DNA of 7,033 nucleotides from CAVPDE01 sp964580575 (lineage in GTDB: Bacteria > Desulfobacterota > DSM-4660 > Desulfatiglandales > HGW-15), in assembly GCA_964580575.1 (NCBI GenBank), contig CAZOLJ010000139.1:1-7033 (forward strand), written 5' to 3'. This document shows, piece by piece, positions 1-5,244 of the stretch. Below the pieces are notes generated by a model that was not told the DNA's origin, did no database searches, and saw only the letters and a list, made by a program, of their open reading frames with translations. The translations under genes were made by a program, and so were the position numbers. The first letter of the stretch is position 1. Each line of letters starts with the position of its first letter.

Positions 1-471
1 GCGGATCTTGCCGGGGTTGGCCCGTGCGAAAGCGATGAACTCCTGGATATTCTTCCACGGAGCATCGCTCTTGACCGAGAGACACAGCGGGATGTTGACC
101 AGGTTAAGGATGGGGGAGTAGTCGCTGGGCGGCCCATAGGGAAGTTTGCTCTGGTGGGGCACAACGGCAAGGCTCGCCACTGCCGCAATCCCGATGGTGT
201 AACCGTCGGGCTTGGCCGCCACAACCTCTGAAACGCCGATGCTTCCAGCGGCTCCTGGACGGTTTACCACCACGATAGGTTTGGGGAAGTGCTTTTTGGT
301 CGCCTCTGTGATGGCACGGGCGGTCACATCCAGACCCCCCCCTGCAGGAAACCCACAGATCATAGTCACAGACTTGTCCGGGTATTGGGCGAGCGCCTTT
401 GAGGAAAAAACAAGGGCCCCTGCGAGGGCCAAGACCAACATTGAGACCAGCACGAGATTTCCTTTCTTCAT
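1..471 (-). CDS. Tripartite tricarboxylate transporter (TctC/Bug family) substrate-binding protein, N-terminal part
   Basis: Extracytoplasmic solute receptor of a TTT transporter; this family binds carboxylates and related small anions in the periplasm and delivers them to a TctAB membrane pair. The 157 visible codons begin with a signal peptide: MKKGN, a hydrophobic stretch at about residues 6-24, and a likely cleavage after ALA at residue 28, leaving mature QYPDK. The mature start matches the family: YPDKSVTMICGFPAGGGLD, then VVVNRPGAAGSIG and AAKPDGYTIG, the usual ligand-loop signatures. The ATG at 471-469 is preceded by AGGAG with 6 nt spacing. It lies 41 nt downstream of the ferredoxin gene on the same strand, so it is probably the third gene of that operon. 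The gene is cut by the left window edge; family members are about 320 residues, so roughly half is missing. No TctA or TctB gene is visible, and the ligand is unknown. Confidence 0.94.
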   Translation of the reverse strand, partial: MKKGNLVLVSMLVLALAGALVFSSKALAQYPDKSVTMICGFPAGGGLDVTARAITEATKKHFPKPIVVVNRPGAAGSIGVSEVVAAKPDGYTIGIAAVASLAVVPHQSKLPYGPPSDYSPILNLVNIPLCLSVKSDAPWKNIQEFIAFARANPGKIR

Positions 472-512
472 TTTCTTCTCCTTTTCATCTAGAAAATTGT
501 GATCCACTGTTT

Positions 513-752
513 TCATCGAATCAAGTAAGGCAGATGGTTCATGGCAACTGCTTTTCGTGGGCACACCGCAACACAGACGTCACAGTACCAGCAATCATCA
601 CGGTAACGCATATAAGGGATCTTGCCTGGTCCCAACCGGAGGACGTCCATAGGACACATTTCCACGCAGAGCCCGCAACGGTTGCATTTCTTTCGGTCGA
701 TGTCTAGCCAGGAATAGTCCGGCGTTTCCGGTTTGATCTTCTTGGCCTTCAT
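513..752 (-). CDS. 2x[4Fe-4S] ferredoxin, AprB-like small subunit
   Basis: Small cytoplasmic electron carrier of 79 residues, probable partner of the adjacent flavoprotein. Two full iron-sulfur motifs are visible: CNRCGLCVEMCP (Cys 23, 26, 29, 33) and CWYCDVCVAVCP (Cys 54, 57, 60, 64), each followed by proline, so two [4Fe-4S] clusters are expected. The second motif and its surroundings resemble the ferredoxin domain of adenylylsulfate reductase beta (AprB). It ends soon after the second cluster and so lacks the long C-terminal tail with which AprB (about 150 residues) wraps AprA. It also lacks the insertion that AprB has in its first cluster motif. Its ATG is 4 nt after the flavoprotein stop, and its GAGGTG ribosome site overlaps that stop, so the two are very likely translationally coupled. 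A generic ferredoxin is the alternative, but the coupling argues for a dedicated subunit. Confidence 0.93.
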   Translation of the reverse strand: MKAKKIKPETPDYSWLDIDRKKCNRCGLCVEMCPMDVLRLGPGKIPYMRYRDDCWYCDVCVAVCPRKAVAMNHLPYLIR

Positions 753-756
753 GGCA

Positions 757-2604
757 TCACCTCTTTCCTTTCTGTCGGCTTCTCAGATGCCCTGGCTTTT
801 CCATGCGTGCCCTGGTCCAGGCGTCTCCGGGGGGATTGTGGTAGGATGCATCTTTTTGAAAGGGGACTCCTAGGTCAAAAGAAAGCCGCGGGTAAGCATA
901 CTCCATAGAAGTTGGGAAATCCCACCGATAGGGAGGCACCCTTTTTTTGTTGAGCTCCATTCCTTTCTCCCCTCGTCGGATGCAGACCCAAGTCCCGTCC
1001 CATTCAGGCTTTTTTTCAGGGACGTCCACGCGCCAGTGCTGGTATCCCCATCGGCTTTCGGTCCGGAAAAGACTGGATCGCGCCATCATCTCTCCCACAG
1101 CAAGGATGGATCGGATTTCATGAGCCTTGAGCAGGTCATGGGGGTCTTCAGCCTTGATTTCCGGCAAGTCCTCCTGTCGGATCCTTTCCATCCACCAAAG
1201 AGCGATCTCATGATAGTCGGGGTTTTTGGGCGGCTTGAGGTAATACTGCAAACGGGTCCTCGCTTTGAATTCAACCAGGTGGGGAGGCAAGCCCCTTTTC
1301 CGCCTCAGGGGCGCTTCAAATTCGCGGATCTGTTCACGGATCCACGGCTTTGGATTGATCTGTTCCCAATCCGACCCTGTGGCATATCGGGCAGCTTCTT
1401 CCCCGATCACCCCGCCCATGGCCAAGGCACCGCCTAAAAAGGAATACGGAAATCCCGCATCCACATCGCCGGCAACATACAGACCTCGGACATTTGTTTC
1501 GCCCCGGTGATTGCTGTTGACCCCCGAACTGCTGTGTCCGCCACAGGCTCCGACTTCTTCTGCGAAGGCCAGTTCCAAACAACGAGGTTGACGGTAGTTC
1601 TGTCCCCTGCCCTTGTGAAAAAGATATCGCCCTGTCCTCTCCACGCCGAACTGAATGTGCTCGATAATCCGGATGGTTTCTTCTTCAAGATGATGGGTGT
1701 GCATATAAATAGGGCCTTTGCCTTCTGCAAAGGTTCGCCATGTGGCCAGGCGGGTATCGCCTGAAGGGTAGGGATGGGTCCAAATGGACTCTCCGACCCG
1801 GTTGGTGGAAGTGGCTCCCCTTGTTCCCGCCACGAATCCGCACGCCGGACCTTGAAAATCTTTGAGCATCGTCAGAGTCTGGTAACACTCCATGTTCACG
1901 AGTTCCGCACCCACCTCGTAGGCCAAGGCATATCCGTCCCCACTGTTGCCAGGAAACTCGTAGGTGTTGGCAAGATAACCCGAGCTGGCTAGGCCCATCC
2001 GGCCGGCAGGGCCAGCGACTAGGCAAACCGCCTTGGCCCTTATGAACACGTAATCGCCGCTCCTAATGTTGTACCCCAGCACGCCCACGATTCGATTCCC
2101 ATCTGCAAGAATCCTCAGGGCTGGGGTCCTGTCATGGATTTCCGCACCCGTTGCCCTAGTTGCTTTTGCCAAACATTTCTTCAAGTCCCCCCCATCCATG
2201 TAAAGCATCATGGGTTTGTTGACCGGCTGGACATAACGCAAATGATAGTTTCCCGATTCATCCACGGGAAAGAGGTCCCCTTTGTCCCGACCCATGATCT
2301 GTTCCAATTCGGTCACCAGCTGGGGGCCGAGCTTGGCATAGGTATAAGAGACTTCCTGGTCCAGGACTCCCTCAGTGATCTTTGACTGCATGGCAACGAA
2401 ATCTTCAGGTTGGCAGGTGGGAGGAAGGACAATGGTGTTGATCGCGTCCATGCCCCTGCCGGCTCCTCCAGAGGTTTCCAGTTTGCTCTTATCCAAAAGG
2501 ATGATCTTCAGCTCTGGGTTGACCCGGTGGGCATGAATCGCCGCCATAGTACCAGCAGCTCCGCCGCCAATGATGACGACATCAGCCTTTCTTATATGCA
2601 GCAT
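757..2604 (-). CDS. AprA-like FAD-dependent flavoprotein (fumarate reductase/succinate dehydrogenase superfamily)
   Basis: A 615-residue soluble flavoprotein. The N-terminus has a Rossmann FAD motif, VVIIGGGAAG at residues 9-18, with the ribose-binding acid at Asp38 (IILLDKS) and GGAGRGMDAIN at 46-56. The second FAD segment GLYVAGDVDAG is at 374-384. NSGDGYALAYEVGAEL (220-235) followed by GPACGFVAG (252-260) resembles the core of adenylylsulfate reductase alpha more than classical succinate dehydrogenase. GACGGHSSSG (352-361) lies where the superfamily places active-site histidines. No signal peptide or membrane segment is seen. The ATG at 2604 has GAGG five bases upstream. Paired with the 79-residue ferredoxin it forms an AprAB-like complex, but sat, aprM, qmo or dsr genes are not present and the neighbour is a TTT solute receptor. 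A reductase or dehydrogenase for an imported organic acid is therefore at least as likely as APS reduction. The substrate is not determined. Confidence 0.93.
   Translation of the reverse strand: MLHIRKADVVIIGGGAAGTMAAIHAHRVNPELKIILLDKSKLETSGGAGRGMDAINTIVLPPTCQPEDFVAMQSKITEGVLDQEVSYTYAKLGPQLVTELEQIMGRDKGDLFPVDESGNYHLRYVQPVNKPMMLYMDGGDLKKCLAKATRATGAEIHDRTPALRILADGNRIVGVLGYNIRSGDYVFIRAKAVCLVAGPAGRMGLASSGYLANTYEFPGNSGDGYALAYEVGAELVNMECYQTLTMLKDFQGPACGFVAGTRGATSTNRVGESIWTHPYPSGDTRLATWRTFAEGKGPIYMHTHHLEEETIRIIEHIQFGVERTGRYLFHKGRGQNYRQPRCLELAFAEEVGACGGHSSSGVNSNHRGETNVRGLYVAGDVDAGFPYSFLGGALAMGGVIGEEAARYATGSDWEQINPKPWIREQIREFEAPLRRKRGLPPHLVEFKARTRLQYYLKPPKNPDYHEIALWWMERIRQEDLPEIKAEDPHDLLKAHEIRSILAVGEMMARSSLFRTESRWGYQHWRVDVPEKKPEWDGTWVCIRRGEKGMELNKKRVPPYRWDFPTSMEYAYPRLSFDLGVPFQKDASYHNPPGDAWTRARMEKPGHLRSRQKGKR
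2594..2599. other. No separate element: early codons of flavoprotein, alternative starts excluded
   Basis: The chosen ATG (2604-2602) is the only start with a good ribosome site (AGAGG then 5 nt). The Rossmann strand begins at residue 8, the normal distance for this family, so later starts would delete the FAD motif. Confidence 0.5.
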
Positions 2605-2654
2605 CCTGTCCTCTGAGGCTTTCCGAATAACAAACTTAGTTCTCCCGTTCCTTC

Positions 2655-2805
2655 CTATTCATGGGTTGGGTTGATGCGAGGCAACTCGAACAGGTACAGA
2701 TCATGGGCCTTGGTCCAGCGCGCAAAGCGGCTCTTGCGGGCATCGATGAGGTTATACGCACTTTCTTTGGCGGACTTGGACTGTATAGAAATAGGCCTTT
2801 TGTGT
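2655..2805 (-). pseudogene. Open frame upstream of flavoprotein, likely C-terminal gene remnant (unidentified)
   Basis: Reading the minus strand from just after a TGA near 2806 down to the TAG at 2657-2655 gives about 49 codons with protein-like composition, including SAKESAYNLIDARKS and RFARWTKAHDLYLFELPRI. It has no ATG, and no in-frame start with a ribosome site was found. It ends 50 nt before the flavoprotein start. The codons look natural, with amphipathic, aromatic-rich content rather than translated noise, so it may be the tail of a gene truncated by rearrangement at about 2806, possibly once the first gene of the operon. The family is not recognised. It could also be chance; the length is short. 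Confidence 0.35.
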
Positions 2806-2808
2806 CAA
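2780..2808 (-). promoter_or_regulatory. Candidate sigma70-type promoter for the flavoprotein operon
   Basis: On the minus strand a perfect TTGACA (2808-2803) is followed after 17 nt by TACAGT (2785-2780), a 4/6 match to the -10 box. It points toward the flavoprotein, whose start lies about 175 nt downstream. It overlaps the 5' edge of the unidentified open frame, so it may have been created, or be accidental, at a rearrangement scar. A nearby AACCGGTT palindrome (about 2861-2868) could be an operator but is unsupported. Confidence 0.35.
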
Positions 2809-2948
2809 GTGCGAAGCCTGCTCATGTCACGGTAAATCAGTTCTCTTCTTATGATCTATAACCGGTTGACTACCAGGGAGGCAACAAGGCTAGGAAATCC
2901 GCCTCTGAGTTGTGTTGAATCAGGGGGGGATGATATTCTTGGAAAGCG

Positions 2949-2991
2949 TGCTGGTAAAAACAAGTGAAACTGCCACTTGTTCTTACCAGCA
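2949..2991. repeat. 18-bp inverted repeat with 7-nt loop
   Basis: TGCTGGTAAAAACAAGTG (2949-2966) and CACTTGTTCTTACCAGCA (2974-2991) are complementary over 18 positions with one mismatch, separated by AAACTGC. In a minus-strand transcript the mismatch becomes a G-U pair, giving a continuous stem. No T-run follows on either strand, so it is not a standard intrinsic terminator. It lies about 55 nt beyond the stop of the DUF4338 fragment and about 345 nt upstream of the flavoprotein. It could be a regulator-binding palindrome, an RNA hairpin, or an end or target signal of a lost mobile element. Confidence 0.7.
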
Positions 2992-3046
2992 GGCTTACGG
3001 ATGAGCAACAGGAATGCCGTGACCCGGCTGAAGGCAAGGTCTCATC

Positions 3047-3241
3047 TCAGGGACAGGAGGTTGTAGAGGGTGTCAGAAGGGCTACCCATTCATCGTGCCA
3101 GGAGGCGATATACCATAGGGTTTCTCCGATCTTGGGCAGAGAACCCAGGTAATGATGCTCCTGCATCTGTGCTTGATAAAGCTGCTCTTCGAACGGACGA
3201 ACGGGCCGGACAAGGACTTCCCATAGGTTCACGATACTCAC
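3047..3241 (-). pseudogene. DUF4338 (DruA-like, transposase-associated) protein, N-terminal fragment
   Basis: The 64-residue frame begins from a GTG and carries LVRPVRPFEEQLYQAQMQ, EHHYLGSLPKIGETLWYIA and DEWVALLT. This is the opening of DUF4338 proteins, where RPV.P.EE, HHYLG, GE.L.Y.A and WVALL are conserved. Family members are roughly 200-380 residues and are found in insertion-sequence-like genes and, as DruA, in the Druantia phage-defence system. Here the similarity fades after the WVALL segment and a TGA follows within about 12 codons, so most of the domain is missing. The remaining downstream sequence shows no convincing continuation in the other two frames. It is a dead fragment, not evidence of a working Druantia locus: no DruE-like helicase is present. 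The family call rests on motif recognition alone. Confidence 0.7.
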
Positions 3242-3430
3242 CCCGGATCAAAGGAATGAACTCTAATGAGACCTTCCTATACATTATCCGCGGGCGAGTG
3301 TTCAGGATTAATTGAAGCTATTTGACTTCCTTTGGTTTATAAGACAGGGCATATTCACCCTGCGCGATGAGGTGTCAGGCCTTGACATTTGACATAACTC
3401 AAGAGATGGATCGAGCTAGGTGCATTTGCA

Positions 3431-3664
3431 TCACGCTGTGTTTCCCGAGAGTGAAGGGTTAGTCAAGACGCGGGCCAAATCCAAGGCGGGAGTCCATGAA
3501 GGACAATGCGTGAAGAATGTCTCTGGATGTTCGGCAATCTTCGCACTGACAGAGGAAGGGACCGATACCTCCAGATGACCTGCAATCAGGCACAGGACAA
3601 GCCTTTCTGGCCCCTCTCCGTAATGGACCTGATTGGCCAGGGTGTGGATCACTGAAAGCCTCAT
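3431..3664 (-). CDS. Small hypothetical protein, 77 residues (possibly a gene fragment)
   Basis: Not recognised. The ATG at 3664 has AGGA seven bases upstream, and codon choice favours G or C at third positions as in the neighbouring real genes, which supports it being coding. Visible segments are LSVIHTLANQVHYGEGPERL, a short hydrophobic run LVLCLIAGHLEV, and AEHPETFFTHCPSWTPALDL near the end. No signal peptide, clear domain or metal motif is seen; two cysteines are far apart. It overlaps by 4 nt (ATGA) the end of a poorer minus-strand frame reaching up to 3858, which looks like non-coding or mobile-element end sequence. It stands alone between two gene remnants, so it may be a remnant itself. 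Confidence 0.4.
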   Translation of the reverse strand: MRLSVIHTLANQVHYGEGPERLVLCLIAGHLEVSVPSSVSAKIAEHPETFFTHCPSWTPALDLARVLTNPSLSGNTA

Positions 3665-3794
3665 CGAATCTTCCTATGAAGTGGTCCCTGGAGTATCAGG
3701 GATTGCTTTTTGACTCCAGAAATCATGAAAACGCCGGTGGCGGGTAGCCTTCCCCGGCGAGTGCCTCGCGCGTCCCGTGTCGTTGTTGAAAAAC

Positions 3795-3837
3795 GGTTTG
3801 AAATGTGGCGGAGTGATTTAAAATGCCAGTCTGTACA
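3795..3837. other. Possible solitary end of an insertion sequence (IS21-like look)
   Basis: The stretch ends in TGTACA, and on the minus strand it begins TGTACAGACTGGCATTTTAA before a GTGGCGG-type block, resembling the TGT-starting ends of IS21-family elements. No matching second end and no istA or istB coding sequence is in the window, so this is recognition by eye only. Confidence 0.2.
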
Positions 3838-3910
3838 GGCAGGAGGGCTCTCGCCCAAGGGCGTGATGAAACCCTAGAGGGTGAGGTCATTGCAGGAGAG
3901 ATACTGAGTT

Positions 3911-4060
3911 ATGATAACCGATCAAGATAAGAGAATCCTCGATAAGTTCAGCCGTGAGATTCGAAAGCGATTTCCAACTGCACAGGTTTGGGCATTTGGC
4001 TCACGATCGCGGGGTACCGCGGATTGGGATTCCGATTTCGATATCTGCGTTGTTCTCGAT
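3911..4060 (+). pseudogene. MNT-type nucleotidyltransferase, N-terminal half (fused to HEPN remnant)
   Basis: The first 50 residues are a minimal nucleotidyltransferase domain: VWAFGSRSRGTADWDSDFDI gives the GSxxRG turn and the paired metal-binding aspartates (Asp42, Asp44 of DSDFD), ending in strand CVVLD. In MNT/HEPN toxin-antitoxin pairs this protein is the antitoxin, which neutralises the HEPN RNase, in several systems by AMPylation. Normal MNT proteins are about 100 residues; here the third catalytic-acid region is missing because the frame passes directly into HEPN sequence at about position 4061. The start is fixed by an in-frame TGA two codons upstream of the ATG; AGGAG lies 12 nt before it, rather far. 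Probably inactive. Confidence 0.82.
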
Positions 4061-4302
4061 GCCGAATCCCTCGCTGCAGGTAAGCTTCTGCTTGAACAAG
4101 GGCTTTTCAGACCTTCTATAAACAGATCCTACTACGTGCGATGTTCTATTCGGTCCTCGCACTTCTTTCCACTCGCAGGGAAGAAACCTCAAAGCATGGT
4201 CGGGCGATTGCGCTTTTCGAAAAGGAGTTTGTGAAGAAAGGGATATTCTCGAAGGAATTTTCGCGGTGGCTTCATGAAGCGTTCGATTTGCGGCAACGCT
4301 CC
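4061..4302 (+). pseudogene. HEPN-domain toxin remnant, frameshifted and truncated at both ends
   Basis: HEPN-domain sequence is spread over two frames. Continuing the MNT frame, AESLAAGKLLLEQGLFRPSI and NRSYY (to 4135) match the first helices of HEPN proteins. After TACTAC the bases GTGCG replace an expected three-base codon, and the domain resumes at ATG 4141 in another frame: MFYSVLALLSTRREETSKHG, then FEKEFVKKGIF and RWLHEAFDLRQRS. The junction normally reads YYAMFY, so a net 2-nt insertion between 4136 and 4140 explains the shift. The RNase-type Rx4-6H motif (REETSKH) is still readable. The usual end after DLRQRS (for example DYxx) is absent; the sequence changes at about 4290-4302 into a recombinase. 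No functional toxin is expected unless frameshifting occurs. Confidence 0.8.
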
Positions 4303-4529
4303 ATGCCCTTCGTCACTTCGGAGCCTCAATGCTTGGCCAGGCCAGAATGCCTATTAGTTCCATACAGCAAATCCTGGGCCACGAAAATAGGACTACAACC
4401 GAAATCTACCCGCACTCAATCGGAGAGGCTGAGCGTGAGGCGATGACGGTGTTTGACCGTGAGATCGAGAGAAATTCACACACGGATTCACACACGGGAA
4501 AAACAAAGGACTTAACCAAAAACGGCTAA
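4293..4529 (+). pseudogene. Tyrosine recombinase/integrase, C-terminal catalytic fragment
   Basis: Reading in the frame of the ATG at 4329, and open upstream to about 4293, the product begins TLHALRHFGASMLGQ and continues IQQILGHENRTTTEIYPHS. This is Box II of phage-type integrases: the His-x-x-Arg pair (HALR), the LGH histidine and the Tyr nucleophile (codon 4407-4409). The first catalytic arginine and the whole N-terminal arm- and core-binding domains are missing, since the sequence upstream is the HEPN remnant in another frame. The fragment therefore cannot recombine DNA alone. The tail (NSHTDSHT) is encoded by a tandem 12-bp repeat. The stop at 4527-4529 is 14 nt from the CCA end of the tRNA-Arg remnant, the normal placement of an island integrase next to its tRNA attachment site. 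Confidence 0.85.
4474..4497. repeat. Tandem direct repeat, 2 x 12 bp
   Basis: ATTCACACACGG occurs twice without a gap (4474-4485 and 4486-4497), inside the end of the integrase fragment and about 47 nt from the tRNA attachment core. Short direct repeats at this distance are where integrases place arm-type binding sites, but the repeat may simply be a coding duplication. Confidence 0.8.
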
Positions 4530-4543
4530 GCCCTTGATTTGAC

Positions 4544-4588
4544 TGGTGCGCCCAGGGTGATTCGAACACCCGACCTACGGATTCGTAA
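4544..4588 (-). tRNA. tRNA-Arg(ACG) 3' half; attachment-site core of an integrated element
   Basis: The minus strand reads TTACGAA (anticodon loop, anticodon ACG), then TCCGTAGGTC (3' anticodon strand and a 5-nt variable loop), a perfect T arm (GGGTG, TTCGAAT, CACCC), the acceptor strand TGGGCGC, discriminator A and an encoded CCA at 4546-4544. This is positions 32-76 of a tRNA. The 5' half is absent: bases 5' of the loop do not pair with TCCGT, and no D arm or GCGCCCA is found to the right. The piece therefore cannot be a working tRNA. Its limits, anticodon loop to CCA, are typical of integrase crossover cores, and the integrase fragment is 14 nt away. The intact tRNA-Arg should exist elsewhere. 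Confidence 0.85.
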
Positions 4589-4592
4589 GATT
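4585..4592. repeat. Target-site duplication, left copy (8 bp)
   Basis: GTAAGATT immediately precedes the left end of the MITE and is repeated directly after its right end. The left copy overlaps the anticodon loop end of the tRNA-Arg remnant, so the target was that remnant. Confidence 0.88.
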
Positions 4593-4883
4593 GTAACATT
4601 TTAGCTCTTTGAAATGGATGGCTCAGGCCATGGGAGTCCCTCTAAAAACAGAAAACGAAGAGTGTGCGGGAAAGACTCCGCAGATAAAGGGCAGCGAAGG
4701 CGGGCGGCGAGGTTTCACCGGCACCTGTCAGCTGGATACTACGTGGCGAGTTCCCCAGTAGCCCTCCGCCCGCCTCACCCATGGCTAGGGCTTGCCATTG
4801 AGGTGTGGCGTCTTCGTTGTTCTGTTTTTAGAGGGACTCCCATGGCCTTTTTCTGTGTTCATTTCAAAGAGCTAAAATGTTAC
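4593..4883. mobile_element. 291-bp non-coding MITE with IS66-like ends
   Basis: The ends are perfect 24-bp inverted repeats (4593-4616 and 4860-4883) beginning GTAACATTTTAGCTC. A short unmatched gap follows, then a further perfect 29-bp inverted block (4625-4653 and 4820-4848) containing GGCCATGGGAGTCCC. The interior has another GC-rich inverted pair, GGCGGGCGG against CCGCCCGCC. The element is flanked by the 8-bp direct repeat GTAAGATT. Ends starting GTAA and an 8-bp target duplication are the hallmarks of the IS66 family, so it is probably mobilised by an IS66-type transposase. It carries no transposase; short frames across it are chance. The near-perfect ends and intact target duplication suggest fairly recent insertion. 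Transcribed, it would fold into a long hairpin. Confidence 0.88.
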
Positions 4884-4891
4884 GTAAGATT
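4884..4891. repeat. Target-site duplication, right copy (8 bp)
   Basis: GTAAGATT follows the right inverted repeat of the MITE directly and matches the left copy at 4585-4592 exactly. Confidence 0.88.
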
Positions 4892-4911
4892 CTATTTTAT
4901 TTCAGGCTGTT

Positions 4912-4960
4912 AGATTGTCAAAGTTTCTCCCCAATGAGGCCAGTTCTCACCCGACAATCT
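4912..4960. repeat. Short separated inverted repeat
   Basis: AGATTGTC (4912-4919) and GACAATCT (4953-4960) are exact reverse complements separated by 33 nt, in the gap between the MITE and the DUF3467 gene. With only 8 bp this may be chance; it could be a weak hairpin downstream of the minus-strand higBA unit. Confidence 0.4.
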
Positions 4961-5016
4961 CCTCCCTATGAAAGGCACGACTCAGGGGATTGGCATAAAT
5001 CAAACGCACATCCACC

Positions 5017-5244
5017 TTATGCCTGGTATCCTATGTCGCCCTTCGGTCCTTCAGCTGATTGAATCGTCCCGAATCTCGCTTCGTATTTTGGAACGTTGTC
5101 CTGCAAAGCGCTTATCATTCTCTTCATGTGGCCGGGGCTGACGATCACACGAGACATCACAGTGCCGACAGGTGGCACGACCATCATGAAGTCCATGACG
5201 AATTCTTCTCTGGTGTGGGCTACCACCATGTTGTTTGAGTACAC
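5017..5244 (-). CDS. DUF3467-family small protein
   Basis: A protein of about 75 residues of the DUF3467 family, whose role is unknown. Visible family features are VYSNNMVVAHTREEFVMDF at the start (the Y-x-N... E-F... F pattern), SRVIVSPGHMKRMISALQDN (conserved VxxSPxHxKxxxxxLxxN) and KYEARFG near the end. The start is unclear. GTG at 5244 keeps the conserved VYSN but lies only 1 nt from the AAGGAGG ribosome site; ATG at 5229 is 16 nt from it and would cut into the conserved part. The frame is open back to the higA stop (5268-5266), in the same frame, so the original N-terminus may have been lost or the higA junction is a scar. It is downstream of higBA on the same strand and probably cotranscribed. 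Confidence 0.8.
   Translation of the reverse strand: MYSNNMVVAHTREEFVMDFMMVVPPVGTVMSRVIVSPGHMKRMISALQDNVPKYEARFGTIQSAEGPKGDIGYQA

Larger units (their letters stand above)
2605..3046. other. Intergenic stretch with no intact gene
   Basis: Between the flavoprotein start and the DUF4338 fragment there is no complete gene. The stretch contains the unidentified open frame (2655-2805), the candidate promoter (2780-2808) and the strong inverted repeat (2949-2991). Plus-strand reading frames here (for example around 2661-2861) have no family resemblance and weak starts, and are treated as chance. Confidence 0.6.

Noticed and set aside
212..502. Plus-strand reading frame opposite the solute-binding protein
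   Set aside because: It is antisense to a clear TctC signal peptide and ligand-loop sequence and resembles no family.
2949..2991. Rho-independent terminator
   Set aside because: The stem is strong but no T-run follows on either strand.
3047..3241. Active Druantia defence locus
   Set aside because: Only an N-terminal fragment of the DUF4338 protein remains and no DruE-like helicase is present.
3661..3858. 65-residue minus-strand frame (TDWHFKSLRH...)
   Set aside because: Arginine- and threonine-rich translation of what looks like mobile-element end sequence; no ribosome site or family.
4544..4620. Intact tRNA-Arg gene
   Set aside because: Only positions 32-76 are present; no D arm, 5' acceptor strand or 5' anticodon strand is found on the right side.
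4614..4913. Plus-strand frame across the MITE
   Set aside because: It lies within paired inverted repeats, has arginine-rich noise-like content and no ribosome site.
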